In this document: positions 55,903 to 64,000 of the stretch, one piece after another
Layout of the letters: each line of letters opens with the position of its first letter
How positions within the stretch are numbered: the stretch's first letter is position 1
DNA from: an uncultured Candidatus Melainabacteria bacterium
GTDB lineage: Bacteria; Cyanobacteriota; Vampirovibrionia; Gastranaerophilales; Gastranaerophilaceae
Reading direction: 5' to 3'
DNA: 64,000 bases
NCBI GenBank assembly: GCA_945910425.1
Contig: CAMDYM010000002.1
Coordinates: 1 to 64,000 of the forward strand
Program-made: the position numbers and the translations under genes
Notes under the pieces: generated by a model
What the model was told of the DNA's origin: nothing
Database searches by the model: none
Seen by the model: the letters and a program-made list of their open reading frames with translations, nothing else

Positions 55903-57383
55903 TAAATAATATCGTAGAAATCTTATTCAAAAACGCTGAAAAACATCCTGAAAAACTCGCCATTATTCATAAAAAAGAAAAAGTTACGTATAAGAAATTG
56001 GCACAAGATGTCAAAGAATATGCACAGTATTTTTTGTCAAAAGGAATAAAAAAAGGAGACAATGTTTTGATTTTTGTTCCAATGACAATTGAACTTTATA
56101 AGATTTTATCTGCAATTTTTTATATTGGAGCAACGGCTGTTTTTGTCGATGCTTGGGCGGATAAAAACAGACTTGACCAAGCTTTAACTATTGTTCCATG
56201 CAAAGCATTTATTGCTTGCCCAAAAGCATTCATATTGAAACTTATTAGCAAAAAAGTACGTGATGTTGGGATAAATATAATTTCAGGGAAAATCCGTAAA
56301 ACAAAAAAGAATATTGAGATTGAACCCGCAACACCTGATACAACGGCTCTGATTACGTTTACAACAGGTTCAACGGGTTTACCAAAAGCTGCAAAAAGGA
56401 CACACGAATTTTTACTTGAACAGCATTATGTCTTAAAAAAACACCTTGCTCCTCAAGAAAATGATGTAGATTTAGCAAGTTTACCAGTCTTTGTTTTGCA
56501 TAATCTTGCTTGCGGAACAACTTCTGTCATCCCAGATTTTAATCCTCAAAAACCTGCAGATATAAACCCTGAAAAAATCTTAAATGATATAAAAAATAAC
56601 GGCATAACAACATCTGTCGGTTCGCCCCGTTTTTATGAAAAACTGGCAGAATATAGCGAAATTAAAGGTTTAAAAAGAATTTTTACAGGCGGGGCTCCTG
56701 TTTTTCCTAAATCTGCTAAACTTTTACAAGAGAAATTTATCAATTGTAATGTTGAAATAGTTTATGGCTCAACAGAAGCTGAACCAATTGCGTCAATTTC
56801 AACCCGAGAGCTTTTGGATTTTAAAGGTGATGTCAAAGACGGACTTTATGTAGGAAAACCAATTGACGACATAAACATAAAAATTATAAAGCCGTCAGAT
56901 AAAGTGATAGAAGATTTTGAAAGTATGTGGCTGCCCACTGGCGAGATTGGGGAAATTTGTGTCGAAGGCAAACACGTTTTAAAAGAATATTATAACAGCG
57001 AAAGAGCTCAAAATTTCGCTAAAATTCACTACAATATGCAAGTATGGCACAGAACAGGCGATGCTGGGTATCTTGATAATGACGGTAATTTATTTTTAAT
57101 GGGCAGAGTAAAAAATCGCTTTGAACATAAAGGTAAAGAAGTTTATGTTTTCCCTATTGAAAACGCACTTCTAGAAATTGACGGAATTGAAATAGGTACT
57201 GTGCTAAAATTAGATAAAGAAATAATAATTGCAATAGAAACCAAAATTCCGCAAGGAAAAATAGAGCAGGAATTAAGGAATAAAAACTTTGAATTTGATA
57301 AAGTTGTAATTACAAAAATTCCTCGCGATCCAAGACATAATTCAAAAATTGATTACGATAAGCTAAAAAAAATCCTCTCTTAA
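55899..57383 (+). CDS. AMP-forming acyl-CoA/acyl-acid ligase
   Basis: A protein of 494 residues in the ANL superfamily. TFTTGSTGLPKAAKRTH (about 147-163) is the P-loop, YGSTEAEP the A5-type motif, and HRTGDAGYLDNDGNLFLMGR the hinge region. It adenylates a fatty or other carboxylic acid and may form its CoA or protein thioester. The family does not reveal the substrate. Last gene of the lipid operon; the GNAT before it is a likely partner. The stop codon lies within a bidirectional terminator. Confidence 0.9.
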   Translation: MINNIVEILFKNAEKHPEKLAIIHKKEKVTYKKLAQDVKEYAQYFLSKGIKKGDNVLIFVPMTIELYKILSAIFYIGATAVFVDAWADKNRLDQALTIVPCKAFIACPKAFILKLISKKVRDVGINIISGKIRKTKKNIEIEPATPDTTALITFTTGSTGLPKAAKRTHEFLLEQHYVLKKHLAPQENDVDLASLPVFVLHNLACGTTSVIPDFNPQKPADINPEKILNDIKNNGITTSVGSPRFYEKLAEYSEIKGLKRIFTGGAPVFPKSAKLLQEKFINCNVEIVYGSTEAEPIASISTRELLDFKGDVKDGLYVGKPIDDINIKIIKPSDKVIEDFESMWLPTGEIGEICVEGKHVLKEYYNSERAQNFAKIHYNMQVWHRTGDAGYLDNDGNLFLMGRVKNRFEHKGKEVYVFPIENALLEIDGIEIGTVLKLDKEIIIAIETKIPQGKIEQELRNKNFEFDKVVITKIPRDPRHNSKIDYDKLKKILS

Positions 57384-57398
57384 TGAGAGGATTTTTTT
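57365..57398. terminator. Bidirectional Rho-independent terminator
   Basis: AATCCTCTC and GAGAGGATT form a nine-base-pair stem around a five-base loop (TTAAT), flanked by A-runs on the left and T-runs on the right. It serves both the plus-strand lipid operon and the minus-strand fused gene that converge here. Confidence 0.9.
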
Positions 57399-60300
57399 AT
57401 AAACTTTCATACCATTCTTTAAGGTCTTTACGTTTAACTTTACGGGTTGAGGTTTTCGGAAGTTCATCACGATGAAGAACAACAACTGTCGGAACTTTAT
57501 ATGGTGCAAGGTTAGATTCTGACAACTTTTTAACCTCTTCTTCTAATAATTTTTGAATTTCTTCATTCGATTTTTTTTGCAAATCGTCAACTGGGCAGAT
57601 AATCGCACCGACTTCTTCCGTACCAGCCTTATTGCCAGATTTTATAATCAAAGACATAACACAGACTTCTTTTATAAGTTTTGAAGTTTCCAAAACAGCC
57701 TCAACTTCTTCAGGGAAGATTTTCTTTCCTCCACCAAGGACTATCATATTTTTAATTCTTCCTGTAATTTTTATAAAACCGTCTTTATCGATTTCACCAA
57801 TGTCACCAGTGTGGAACCAGCCATCTTCATCAATCACTTCTTTAGTCATCTCCGGTTTGTTATAGTACCCTTGCATTACATTAGGACCAGTGGCTAAAAT
57901 TTCACCATTATCAGCAATTTTAACCATAACAGAAGGTAATGCCTGCCCAACAGTACCGATTTTTGAATGACCGTAACGATTTGTAGAAATTGTCGGAGAC
58001 GTTTCCGTCAAACCGTACCCTTGGAATACAGGAACACCAATCCTTTCAAAGAATTCTGCCACATTATCTTCTAATGGAGCTCCTCCGCAAATAAAACATT
58101 CTAACTTACCACCCAATCCATCGATAACCGATTTCAACATCAAGCGACGAAGTTTACGAGGAGCAAATTTTGCAAGTCCATAGAGAATTTTAAATGCTTT
58201 TTGTGCACTTTCAGGCTGTTTTTTAATCTGTTTATCAATAGAATTTTTAAGCATTTTGGCTACAAGCGGAACCACAATCATATTTGTAATTCCTTTTTCT
58301 TTCATCGTTGAGGTCAATTCTTTCGGATTTAAAGACTTGATATAAACAACTTTTGCACCCATATAAAGCATTCCGAAAAATCCACAATCAAGCTCCAACA
58401 AATGATTTAAAGGCAAAATAGAAAGCAAAGTATTATCATTAGTTAGCTTGAACATATATTCAAAATCTCTGAGCTGAGAATATATATTTCCAAAACTAAT
58501 CATTACACCTTTCGGATTCCCAGTAGTACCTGATGTATAGACAATCAGAGCTGTTTCATCCAATGTTCTTGGTCTGCCCAAATTTTTATCAATATTCGCC
58601 TCGAGTGTTGAGATTAATGGGCAATTTTTATTAGATTGTTCATTCTCATCATCCAAAACAAAAATATGCTCAATGGATGACACATTATTTTTAACTTCGA
58701 TTGCGTGTTCCAAGTAATGGCTTGAGCATAGCAAAATTCGAGGATTACAATCGTTTAGAATATGTGTATGCTCTGGAACTGTTAATTTAACATCCAATGG
58801 AACTGTTATTGCTCCAGTTTGAATTGACCCAAACATACCAATTGAAAATTCGGGACGTGATTCACAAATTATAGCAATTCTTTCCCCCCGCTGAACATCA
58901 ACAGTTTCTATTAAATAGTTCGCAAATTTCTTTGCTTTTCTTGAAATCTCGATGTAACTTAATTCTTCATATCCGTCTTTGGTCTTGAGAGTTAAAGCCT
59001 TAACTTGTCCGTAAATATCACCTTTTTCCTGCATTAAATCAAGGAAATTTGAATGAAGTTTATGGTCGATTTTGTAAAATTGACGACGTTCCAAAGATTT
59101 TTTCATGAAATTGACACGTTTTTGCAATTCATGTGCAATATCTTTTTCATCTTTATCAAAATCTGTAATTGGTTGTCCGAATTGAATAACAATTTCATTA
59201 AACAATTTTGGCAATTTACGAGTTCTACCCCATGATTCAAAACCACCTTTTATCGCAAACGGAATAATCGGAGAATTTGTTGCTTTTGCCATTAAACCTA
59301 CGCCTCGGTTAAATTTACAAAGCTCACCGTCAGGAGTAAATTTACCTTCCGGAAATATAATCACCGCTTCGCCTGAGTTTAATTTTTGGTTTGCCGCATC
59401 TATTGCTTCTAACCCCCTACCAAATTTCAAAGGTAAAACATTATAATACTTTAATAAATGTCTTATAATAGGAACTTTAAACGCCGCAGGGCCTGTTACA
59501 AACCATAATTGGCGGTTTGTTGCCATTTGGACAATAAACGGATCAAGGTGTCCTGTGTGGTTTCCTGCTAATATACATTTACCCTTGCGAGGAATATTTT
59601 CAGCTCCTTCAATTCTATACCTAAATAAAAGCAAGAAAATATGTCCCAAAGTAGCCTTGAGCAAGAAATATCTGAAAGATTTGTCAAATACAAGAATTAA
59701 AGCCGCCAAAACAAACGAGATAACTGCAATTCCCCTAAATACATTTAACGGATTGATAAATCCTACAATATGAGCAACAATTGCTGTTCCAATTAAAAAG
59801 CTCAAGGTACTTGCTGTTAAATTTAAACCAAAAATTTTACCACGAACTCTGTCAGGAGTGATTTTCTGCAAAATAGTATCTAGCATTACAATTACAACCG
59901 CATCTGCCATTCCAATAGGGATAAGCCACATCCAAGCACTTTCCATTGTTTTACAAAGAGGAGCTGTAATAAGAGCCAAACATAATACGCTAAAACCACT
60001 TGCAAATAAGTGCGGGATTCTCATTATTCTTGCAAAATAAATAGTCGCTCCCATACCTGCAACTATACCGATCCCCAAAAGGGTTCTTAAATAAGTTAAA
60101 TCGGAAAAACTTAACCCATAGTAATCTGTTATCAAGGCATTTAAACCGTTTGAAAATACTGCAACGATAAATTGCAGACAAATAGTTAAACCAACCAAGT
60201 ATAATGCTTTTTTATGTTTTTTCAAGTAGTTCAACGCAACAATCATATCGTTTGTTTTTTCTTTTTTTACAAAATAATTTTGCGGGATTATGAATTTAAT

Positions 60301-60867
60301 AACTGCGGTCAAAATTGAAGCAATTAAATACATAGTGGCAACAACAGAAAAAGCCTGAAGGTTTCCAAGACTTATCAAATAATTTGCCGCAAAAGCTCCA
60401 AATAATAATGCAATTGCACCAATTGAAGATGTTAAAGCATTTGCGAATTTTAACTGTTCGCTTTTAACAACATTTGTAACGGCTGACATTTTTGCAGGAT
60501 AGAAAAATGCTGCCCCTGTTCCCAACACAAATGCAAATGCATAAATCAAATTTTGGGATAATTGAGGGGTAAAAATTATCGTGCCGACTGTTATTGCTCT
60601 GAATAAACAACTTAAAGAAAGAATAGCTTTTCTTGAGAATCTGTCACATAATGCACCAGAAAACGGACTTAATAAAAATTGTGGCAACAGAAAAACAAAA
60701 AACATTACCGCAATTGATTTACCTGCACTCCCGGACATCTGCAACAGAGTTGCCACAAGCAAAAACTGCACAATTGCATCCGCAAAATGCGAAAATACCT
60801 GACCTAAAAATAATTTATCAAATTCTAAATTTGCTAATGGTCCAAACTTTTTCTTAATCCCGTCCAT
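57397..60867 (-). CDS. aas: MFS-PlsC-acyl-ACP synthetase fusion (LplT-Aas type)
   Basis: A protein of 1156 residues with three modules. Residues about 1-405 are a 12-segment MFS flippase like LplT. Residues about 425-590 are PlsC (GNHTGHLDPF with HX4D, FPEGKFTPDG). Residues about 610-1155 are an AMP-binding ligase (VYTSGTTGNPKGV, GYGLTETSPT, WFHTGDIGE). It flips lysophospholipid inward and re-acylates it with activated fatty acid. The fusion is known from several bacteria. It converges on the lipid operon at a shared terminator. Confidence 0.93.
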   Translation of the reverse strand: MDGIKKKFGPLANLEFDKLFLGQVFSHFADAIVQFLLVATLLQMSGSAGKSIAVMFFVFLLPQFLLSPFSGALCDRFSRKAILSLSCLFRAITVGTIIFTPQLSQNLIYAFAFVLGTGAAFFYPAKMSAVTNVVKSEQLKFANALTSSIGAIALLFGAFAANYLISLGNLQAFSVVATMYLIASILTAVIKFIIPQNYFVKKEKTNDMIVALNYLKKHKKALYLVGLTICLQFIVAVFSNGLNALITDYYGLSFSDLTYLRTLLGIGIVAGMGATIYFARIMRIPHLFASGFSVLCLALITAPLCKTMESAWMWLIPIGMADAVVIVMLDTILQKITPDRVRGKIFGLNLTASTLSFLIGTAIVAHIVGFINPLNVFRGIAVISFVLAALILVFDKSFRYFLLKATLGHIFLLLFRYRIEGAENIPRKGKCILAGNHTGHLDPFIVQMATNRQLWFVTGPAAFKVPIIRHLLKYYNVLPLKFGRGLEAIDAANQKLNSGEAVIIFPEGKFTPDGELCKFNRGVGLMAKATNSPIIPFAIKGGFESWGRTRKLPKLFNEIVIQFGQPITDFDKDEKDIAHELQKRVNFMKKSLERRQFYKIDHKLHSNFLDLMQEKGDIYGQVKALTLKTKDGYEELSYIEISRKAKKFANYLIETVDVQRGERIAIICESRPEFSIGMFGSIQTGAITVPLDVKLTVPEHTHILNDCNPRILLCSSHYLEHAIEVKNNVSSIEHIFVLDDENEQSNKNCPLISTLEANIDKNLGRPRTLDETALIVYTSGTTGNPKGVMISFGNIYSQLRDFEYMFKLTNDNTLLSILPLNHLLELDCGFFGMLYMGAKVVYIKSLNPKELTSTMKEKGITNMIVVPLVAKMLKNSIDKQIKKQPESAQKAFKILYGLAKFAPRKLRRLMLKSVIDGLGGKLECFICGGAPLEDNVAEFFERIGVPVFQGYGLTETSPTISTNRYGHSKIGTVGQALPSVMVKIADNGEILATGPNVMQGYYNKPEMTKEVIDEDGWFHTGDIGEIDKDGFIKITGRIKNMIVLGGGKKIFPEEVEAVLETSKLIKEVCVMSLIIKSGNKAGTEEVGAIICPVDDLQKKSNEEIQKLLEEEVKKLSESNLAPYKVPTVVVLHRDELPKTSTRKVKRKDLKEWYESL

Positions 60868-60961
60868 TCACTCTCCCTCATTACTCTTGTACTTTCTAAT
60901 TTTATATTATATGTACTAAATAAACAATCTTTTATTGTATCTTAATAAAAAGGAGATTTAT

Positions 60962-61235
60962 ATGAACAATATTTAATTTACAAGGACTTGATACTGATGG
61001 TAATAAAAAAGAACATTCTTTAAGTGATTTCAAAGGACAAAAAATTATCTTATATTTTTATCCGAAAGATAATACATCCGGTTACACTCAGGAAGCCTGC
61101 GATTTTAGAGATAACATAAACCGTTTAACGAGCTATAGTTCAACAATCGGGCAATATATGTATTATGAACTAAAACTATATTTAGAACTACACCGAATTT
61201 TATATCAATTAATAGCGGGCTTTCAACGCTTTTAA
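60962..61235 (+). pseudogene. Broken thiol peroxidase (BCP/AhpC-type peroxiredoxin)
   Basis: An ideal ribosome site (AAGGAG) leads to ATG at 60962, but the frame stops after four codons. A one-base shift recovers [17 protein letters not shown], then [21 protein letters not shown], the BCP core. The peroxidatic Cys of the C-T-x-E-A-C motif is Tyr. After about 50 codons the homology is lost and the frame ends at TAA 61233-61235. Deletion or insertion at the edge of the right-hand accessory region broke the gene. Confidence 0.75.
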
Positions 61236-61261
61236 AATGGTCTTATTGCTCTTTTGTGGAC

Positions 61262-61336
61262 TAAAAAATGGTGGGAACAGTCTATCAAGCAACAGGCTCT
61301 GTTCTCTTTCCCTAATAATAACATTTTTACTGGGAA
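61262..61336. repeat. Structured non-coding element, copy B (see 37298-37404)
   Basis: GGTGGGAACAG opens a 30-base stem-loop (61275-61304; stem GAACAG/CTGTTC) with AGCAACAGGCT in the loop, identical in spacing to copy A. A TTCCC/GGGAA hairpin follows (61308-61336). More TTCCCT/AGGGAA repeats occur to 61443. The stretch from 61236 to 61453 has no coding frame. Both copies lie downstream of a minus-strand accessory gene. Confidence 0.65.
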
Positions 61337-61453
61337 TTTACAAGTTTTTACAGGGATTGTATAAAAAAGAAAGTAAATTCGCCGGTGAATAGCAAGACCG
61401 CCGGTATTAATTCCCTAAAGCTCCTAACAGGGAATTAATAGGGAATAAAAATT

Positions 61454-64000
61454 TTATTTTATTAGTTGTACGAATTGAGGAAAATCGATTATCCCACAAA
61501 AATATAAACAAGCTGCAACAATTAGTATAATCAATAGTGTTGCAATACCAGTTCCAATATTTATATTTTTATTATTACAATTTTCATTAATGTTATTTAT
61601 AGTATTATCTCCAAAAATATATTTACCGATTTTCATATTTATCCACCCTTTCGCTTCCTTATAATATTGGTTTTCTAGTTCAGTTAATGCAATAGAATCA
61701 ATTTTTATATTTTGTAAATAATTATAGTTTGTCAATTTTAAACTTTTGTTAAAAAATTTTTTATAATTATTTTTATTTCTTCTATTTTTTAAGTATGCAT
61801 TTTTAATTTTTTTATAAGCATCTACATTTCCATTTGTTATGAAATAATCGGGAATATGTTCTGTGAAATCTTTTAACCAATCTGTATTGTGAACAACTCC
61901 TGTTTTATATTCAGATTGATTAATTTCCGGATATTTATTTATTAACCACTTGTATAATTTGATAAGATCTTTGCTGTTTAATAATTTATACATAGAATCT
62001 TGTGCATAAATATTTTGATTTGCAGTTTTATTAATAAGAATTAAAAAAGCTTCTTTTGAAATTTTATTATTGTAAATTAAATTTTTTATAAAATTCCAAG
62101 TTTTACCTTGAAAGCCATAAAATAATATGTTTAATAAATTACCTATATTATTATCATCAATCTCATTTGCTTTTAATAATTCCATAATATTGTTTTTTAT
62201 ATATTTTTCGATTGGTTGGTATTGATGATAAGCTAAAACTTGTATTAATTCCAGTTTTATCCCGTCATTCAAATCTGCTGAAGTCGAAAACTCAAAAAGG
62301 AGTGAAGCCAATTCGTCATTCCAAACTGCCTCTAAACTTTTTAAAAAATTATATGCTAATAATCCAGAAGAATTAGTTATAACTTTTGACACACTATTAT
62401 GTACAGACTCGGGATTTAAAATATATAAATCCCTAATTAATTCTTGTTTTAATTTTAACGCAGCATCTGAATTAGCTGAAATATAAATAATAACATCAGC
62501 CCAATCTTGTAAAAGTTTATTATAAATCTTTAAATCAGATTCTTTTAATAAAGGTAAAATGCCAAGAGCGTTCCAACTTCTATTATAGGTATTTTCAGAG
62601 ATAAAGTTGTCAATATTTATATTATCGGATGCATTAAACAAAAATTCTTTAAATTCATCAATAACTTCTGATTTTTTATTTTCTGGAACATCTTTCCAAC
62701 GACTATGTTCATTTAAAATTATACTAACTCTTCGTTCATAATATGTAGAATCTTTCTGTAAATTTAGTAAATTAAATAATTTTACAACTGTATTTAATAT
62801 ATTTTTATTTTTATTGTTATTATTTAAAATCTTTTCTAGTTGCTTATCTATATTATTTAACTCTATGATTTTTTGTTGACGTTGTTTTTCTTTTTCTTTA
62901 TTTTTTAAATCAGAATAATAATACTTTTTTGCAGATATAGCATATTCATCAATAGGTTCTATCGTTAGTGGATTTAATTCTACAGGGTTTATAAAATACC
63001 CAAATTTTTCCAATAATTCTTTGTTGTTGTAAATAAGTTCATATATACCGTCAATATCATCAATTAAATTATTATTAATATATTCTCTAAAAGAATTTTG
63101 AATCAATGATTTTAAAATTTGTTTCCTGAAATCATCTTTTTCGTTAATATACATATTTAAATATATAGGGATTTCATAGGTAGTTATTGGAGATTTGGGT
63201 AAATGCCATATAAGCATCTCAAAATCTTGAAGACTTGATGCTCTTTTTATTAATTGATTAATAAAGAATTTTCTAAATTCATTATTATCTAAAATCTTAT
63301 TTATTATTTCTATTGAAACAATATTCCAAGCATATTCTTCCATTAATTGTAAACTAATATATTTAGTTATTAAATCAAAGTTAAGCATTTCACTTATTTG
63401 TTTCAAAATTTCTTTAATAGCATCACTAAATCCTTCATTATATCTTTTTCTAACAATTTCTATTATGTTTCTATTTTCTCTAATCCAATCAAGAAATATA
63501 CCGGCATTATTTTCATTAACCGCTTTCGGAAATTTATATTTTATGAAATCCCGATAATATCCAAAAAAGCTATCATTTTTAGGCTCTTTAATGTAATCTA
63601 ACATTGTTTCTGTGTTTATGTAATCAGGATATAAGCAATTTAGTAAAATTCCTCTTAATTGATCATTTTCATCATTATTTATTTCTTCATTAAATTTGTC
63701 TAAATTTTTAACAATTTCTTTTATAACATTGTTATATTGGCAATCATAAGATGCATAAATTGCTAAAGTTTTAATTCTGGGACTTTCTAAAGAATCGAAA
63801 ATTATATTACGAAATTCTGAAGCAAAATCAGGTAATCGATTATCCCAAATAATATCAATAATTACTTCTTTTATATCTTTATCTTTTGTTTTTAGTCGCT
63901 GTTTTAATATTTCGTTTATTTTCTTGAAATATAATTTTTTGTTAAAAAATACTCTTCCCGGTGAATAGTTCCAAAAACTTATAGTATCATTTTTTACACA
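61454..64000 (-). CDS. Large helical protein with C-terminal membrane segment, partial at window edge
   Basis: The frame continues without a stop from 61454 to the window edge, so at least 848 residues are visible and the N terminus is missing. An ATG at 63604 is internal, not the start. It is rich in alpha-helical pairs. LRGILLNCLYPDYI, then GYYRDFIKYKFP, resembles C-terminal helical repeat arrays of large STAND-type defence ATPases (tentative). A short membrane segment sits near the C terminus (GTGIATLLIILIVAACLYF). The ATPase core, if any, is outside the window. Confidence 0.6.
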   Translation of the reverse strand, partial: CVKNDTISFWNYSPGRVFFNKKLYFKKINEILKQRLKTKDKDIKEVIIDIIWDNRLPDFASEFRNIIFDSLESPRIKTLAIYASYDCQYNNVIKEIVKNLDKFNEEINNDENDQLRGILLNCLYPDYINTETMLDYIKEPKNDSFFGYYRDFIKYKFPKAVNENNAGIFLDWIRENRNIIEIVRKRYNEGFSDAIKEILKQISEMLNFDLITKYISLQLMEEYAWNIVSIEIINKILDNNEFRKFFINQLIKRASSLQDFEMLIWHLPKSPITTYEIPIYLNMYINEKDDFRKQILKSLIQNSFREYINNNLIDDIDGIYELIYNNKELLEKFGYFINPVELNPLTIEPIDEYAISAKKYYYSDLKNKEKEKQRQQKIIELNNIDKQLEKILNNNNKNKNILNTVVKLFNLLNLQKDSTYYERRVSIILNEHSRWKDVPENKKSEVIDEFKEFLFNASDNINIDNFISENTYNRSWNALGILPLLKESDLKIYNKLLQDWADVIIYISANSDAALKLKQELIRDLYILNPESVHNSVSKVITNSSGLLAYNFLKSLEAVWNDELASLLFEFSTSADLNDGIKLELIQVLAYHQYQPIEKYIKNNIMELLKANEIDDNNIGNLLNILFYGFQGKTWNFIKNLIYNNKISKEAFLILINKTANQNIYAQDSMYKLLNSKDLIKLYKWLINKYPEINQSEYKTGVVHNTDWLKDFTEHIPDYFITNGNVDAYKKIKNAYLKNRRNKNNYKKFFNKSLKLTNYNYLQNIKIDSIALTELENQYYKEAKGWINMKIGKYIFGDNTINNINENCNNKNINIGTGIATLLIILIVAACLYFCGIIDFPQFVQLIK

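Noticed and set aside
37298-61336. Integron attC sites
   Set aside because: The core motifs RYYYAAC and GTTRRRY are not present at the stem ends and no integron-type integrase is nearby.
63398-63601. Short plus-strand frames opposite the right-hand large gene
   Set aside because: They are shadows of the long minus-strand frame, with no ribosome site.
1-64000. CRISPR array, insertion sequence with transposase, or rRNA operon
   Set aside because: No regularly spaced direct repeats, no transposase frame and no rRNA-like sequence were seen anywhere in the window.

Overview
The window is AT-rich DNA from a bacterium with an outer membrane (an Omp85/BamA-type protein followed by an OmpH/Skp-type chaperone, many exported proteins, O-antigen-like glycan genes). 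It also carries non-mevalonate isoprenoid genes and a large secreted protein with an AMIN-like domain. The best guess is a gut Gastranaerophilales/Melainabacteria-type (non-photosynthetic Cyanobacteriota) genome. This rests on overall gene style, not on a marker gene, and is moderately uncertain.

Positions 1-23.6 kb are mostly chromosomal housekeeping: family-4 uracil-DNA glycosylase, an AGCS amino-acid symporter, an orphan sugar-binding protein, an AMIN-like envelope protein, Era, a PlsC-type acyltransferase, a TPR protein, IspF, NUDIX and HAD hydrolases, RsmI, BamA, OmpH, uridine phosphorylase, GrpE, DnaJ, an O-methyltransferase and a HIT protein. Two gene remnants (an XRE regulator and a pseudopilin) lie back to back after era, and palindromic intergenic repeats lie upstream of grpE and between grpE and dnaJ.

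Positions 23.6-32.1 kb are one tightly overlapping minus-strand glycan operon. It encodes enzymes for a dTDP-3-acetamido-3,6-dideoxyhexose (ketoisomerase, acetyltransferase, aminotransferase), for CDP-glycerol and glycerol-phosphate transfer, an asparagine-synthase-like amidating enzyme lacking its glutaminase domain, two paralogous CgeB-like glycosyltransferases and a GT2. A short tyrosine recombinase sits just upstream. At 33-36.5 kb an AraC regulator is divergent from a flavodoxin and an unusual exported DXS-like thiamine-diphosphate enzyme.

Positions 36.5-49.4 kb form an accessory island rich in truncated genes (MFS transporter, reverse transcriptase, cytidylyltransferase, HsdM). Its intact genes include a 1232-residue protein with a C-terminal PD-(D/E)XK-like motif, RhuM, a ParB-domain DNA methyltransferase with its DUF5681 partner, and a PIF1-type helicase. 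The helicase carries RNA-polymerase-alpha-CTD-like, sigma-region-4-like and RQC-like domains in front of it. A short structured element with a compensatory base change occurs at the downstream edge of this island and again at 61.3 kb.

Positions 49.4-57.4 kb are a six-gene overlapping operon (UbiA prenyltransferase, dikinase-like phosphotransferase, BtaA-like aminocarboxypropyl transferase, CTP-dependent lipid-alcohol kinase, GNAT, acyl-AMP ligase). It looks like an uncharacterised lipid pathway and converges on an MFS-PlsC-Aas phospholipid-repair fusion (57.4-60.9 kb). The right end holds a broken peroxiredoxin and the C-terminal 849 or so residues of a large helical, probably membrane-anchored protein that runs off the window.
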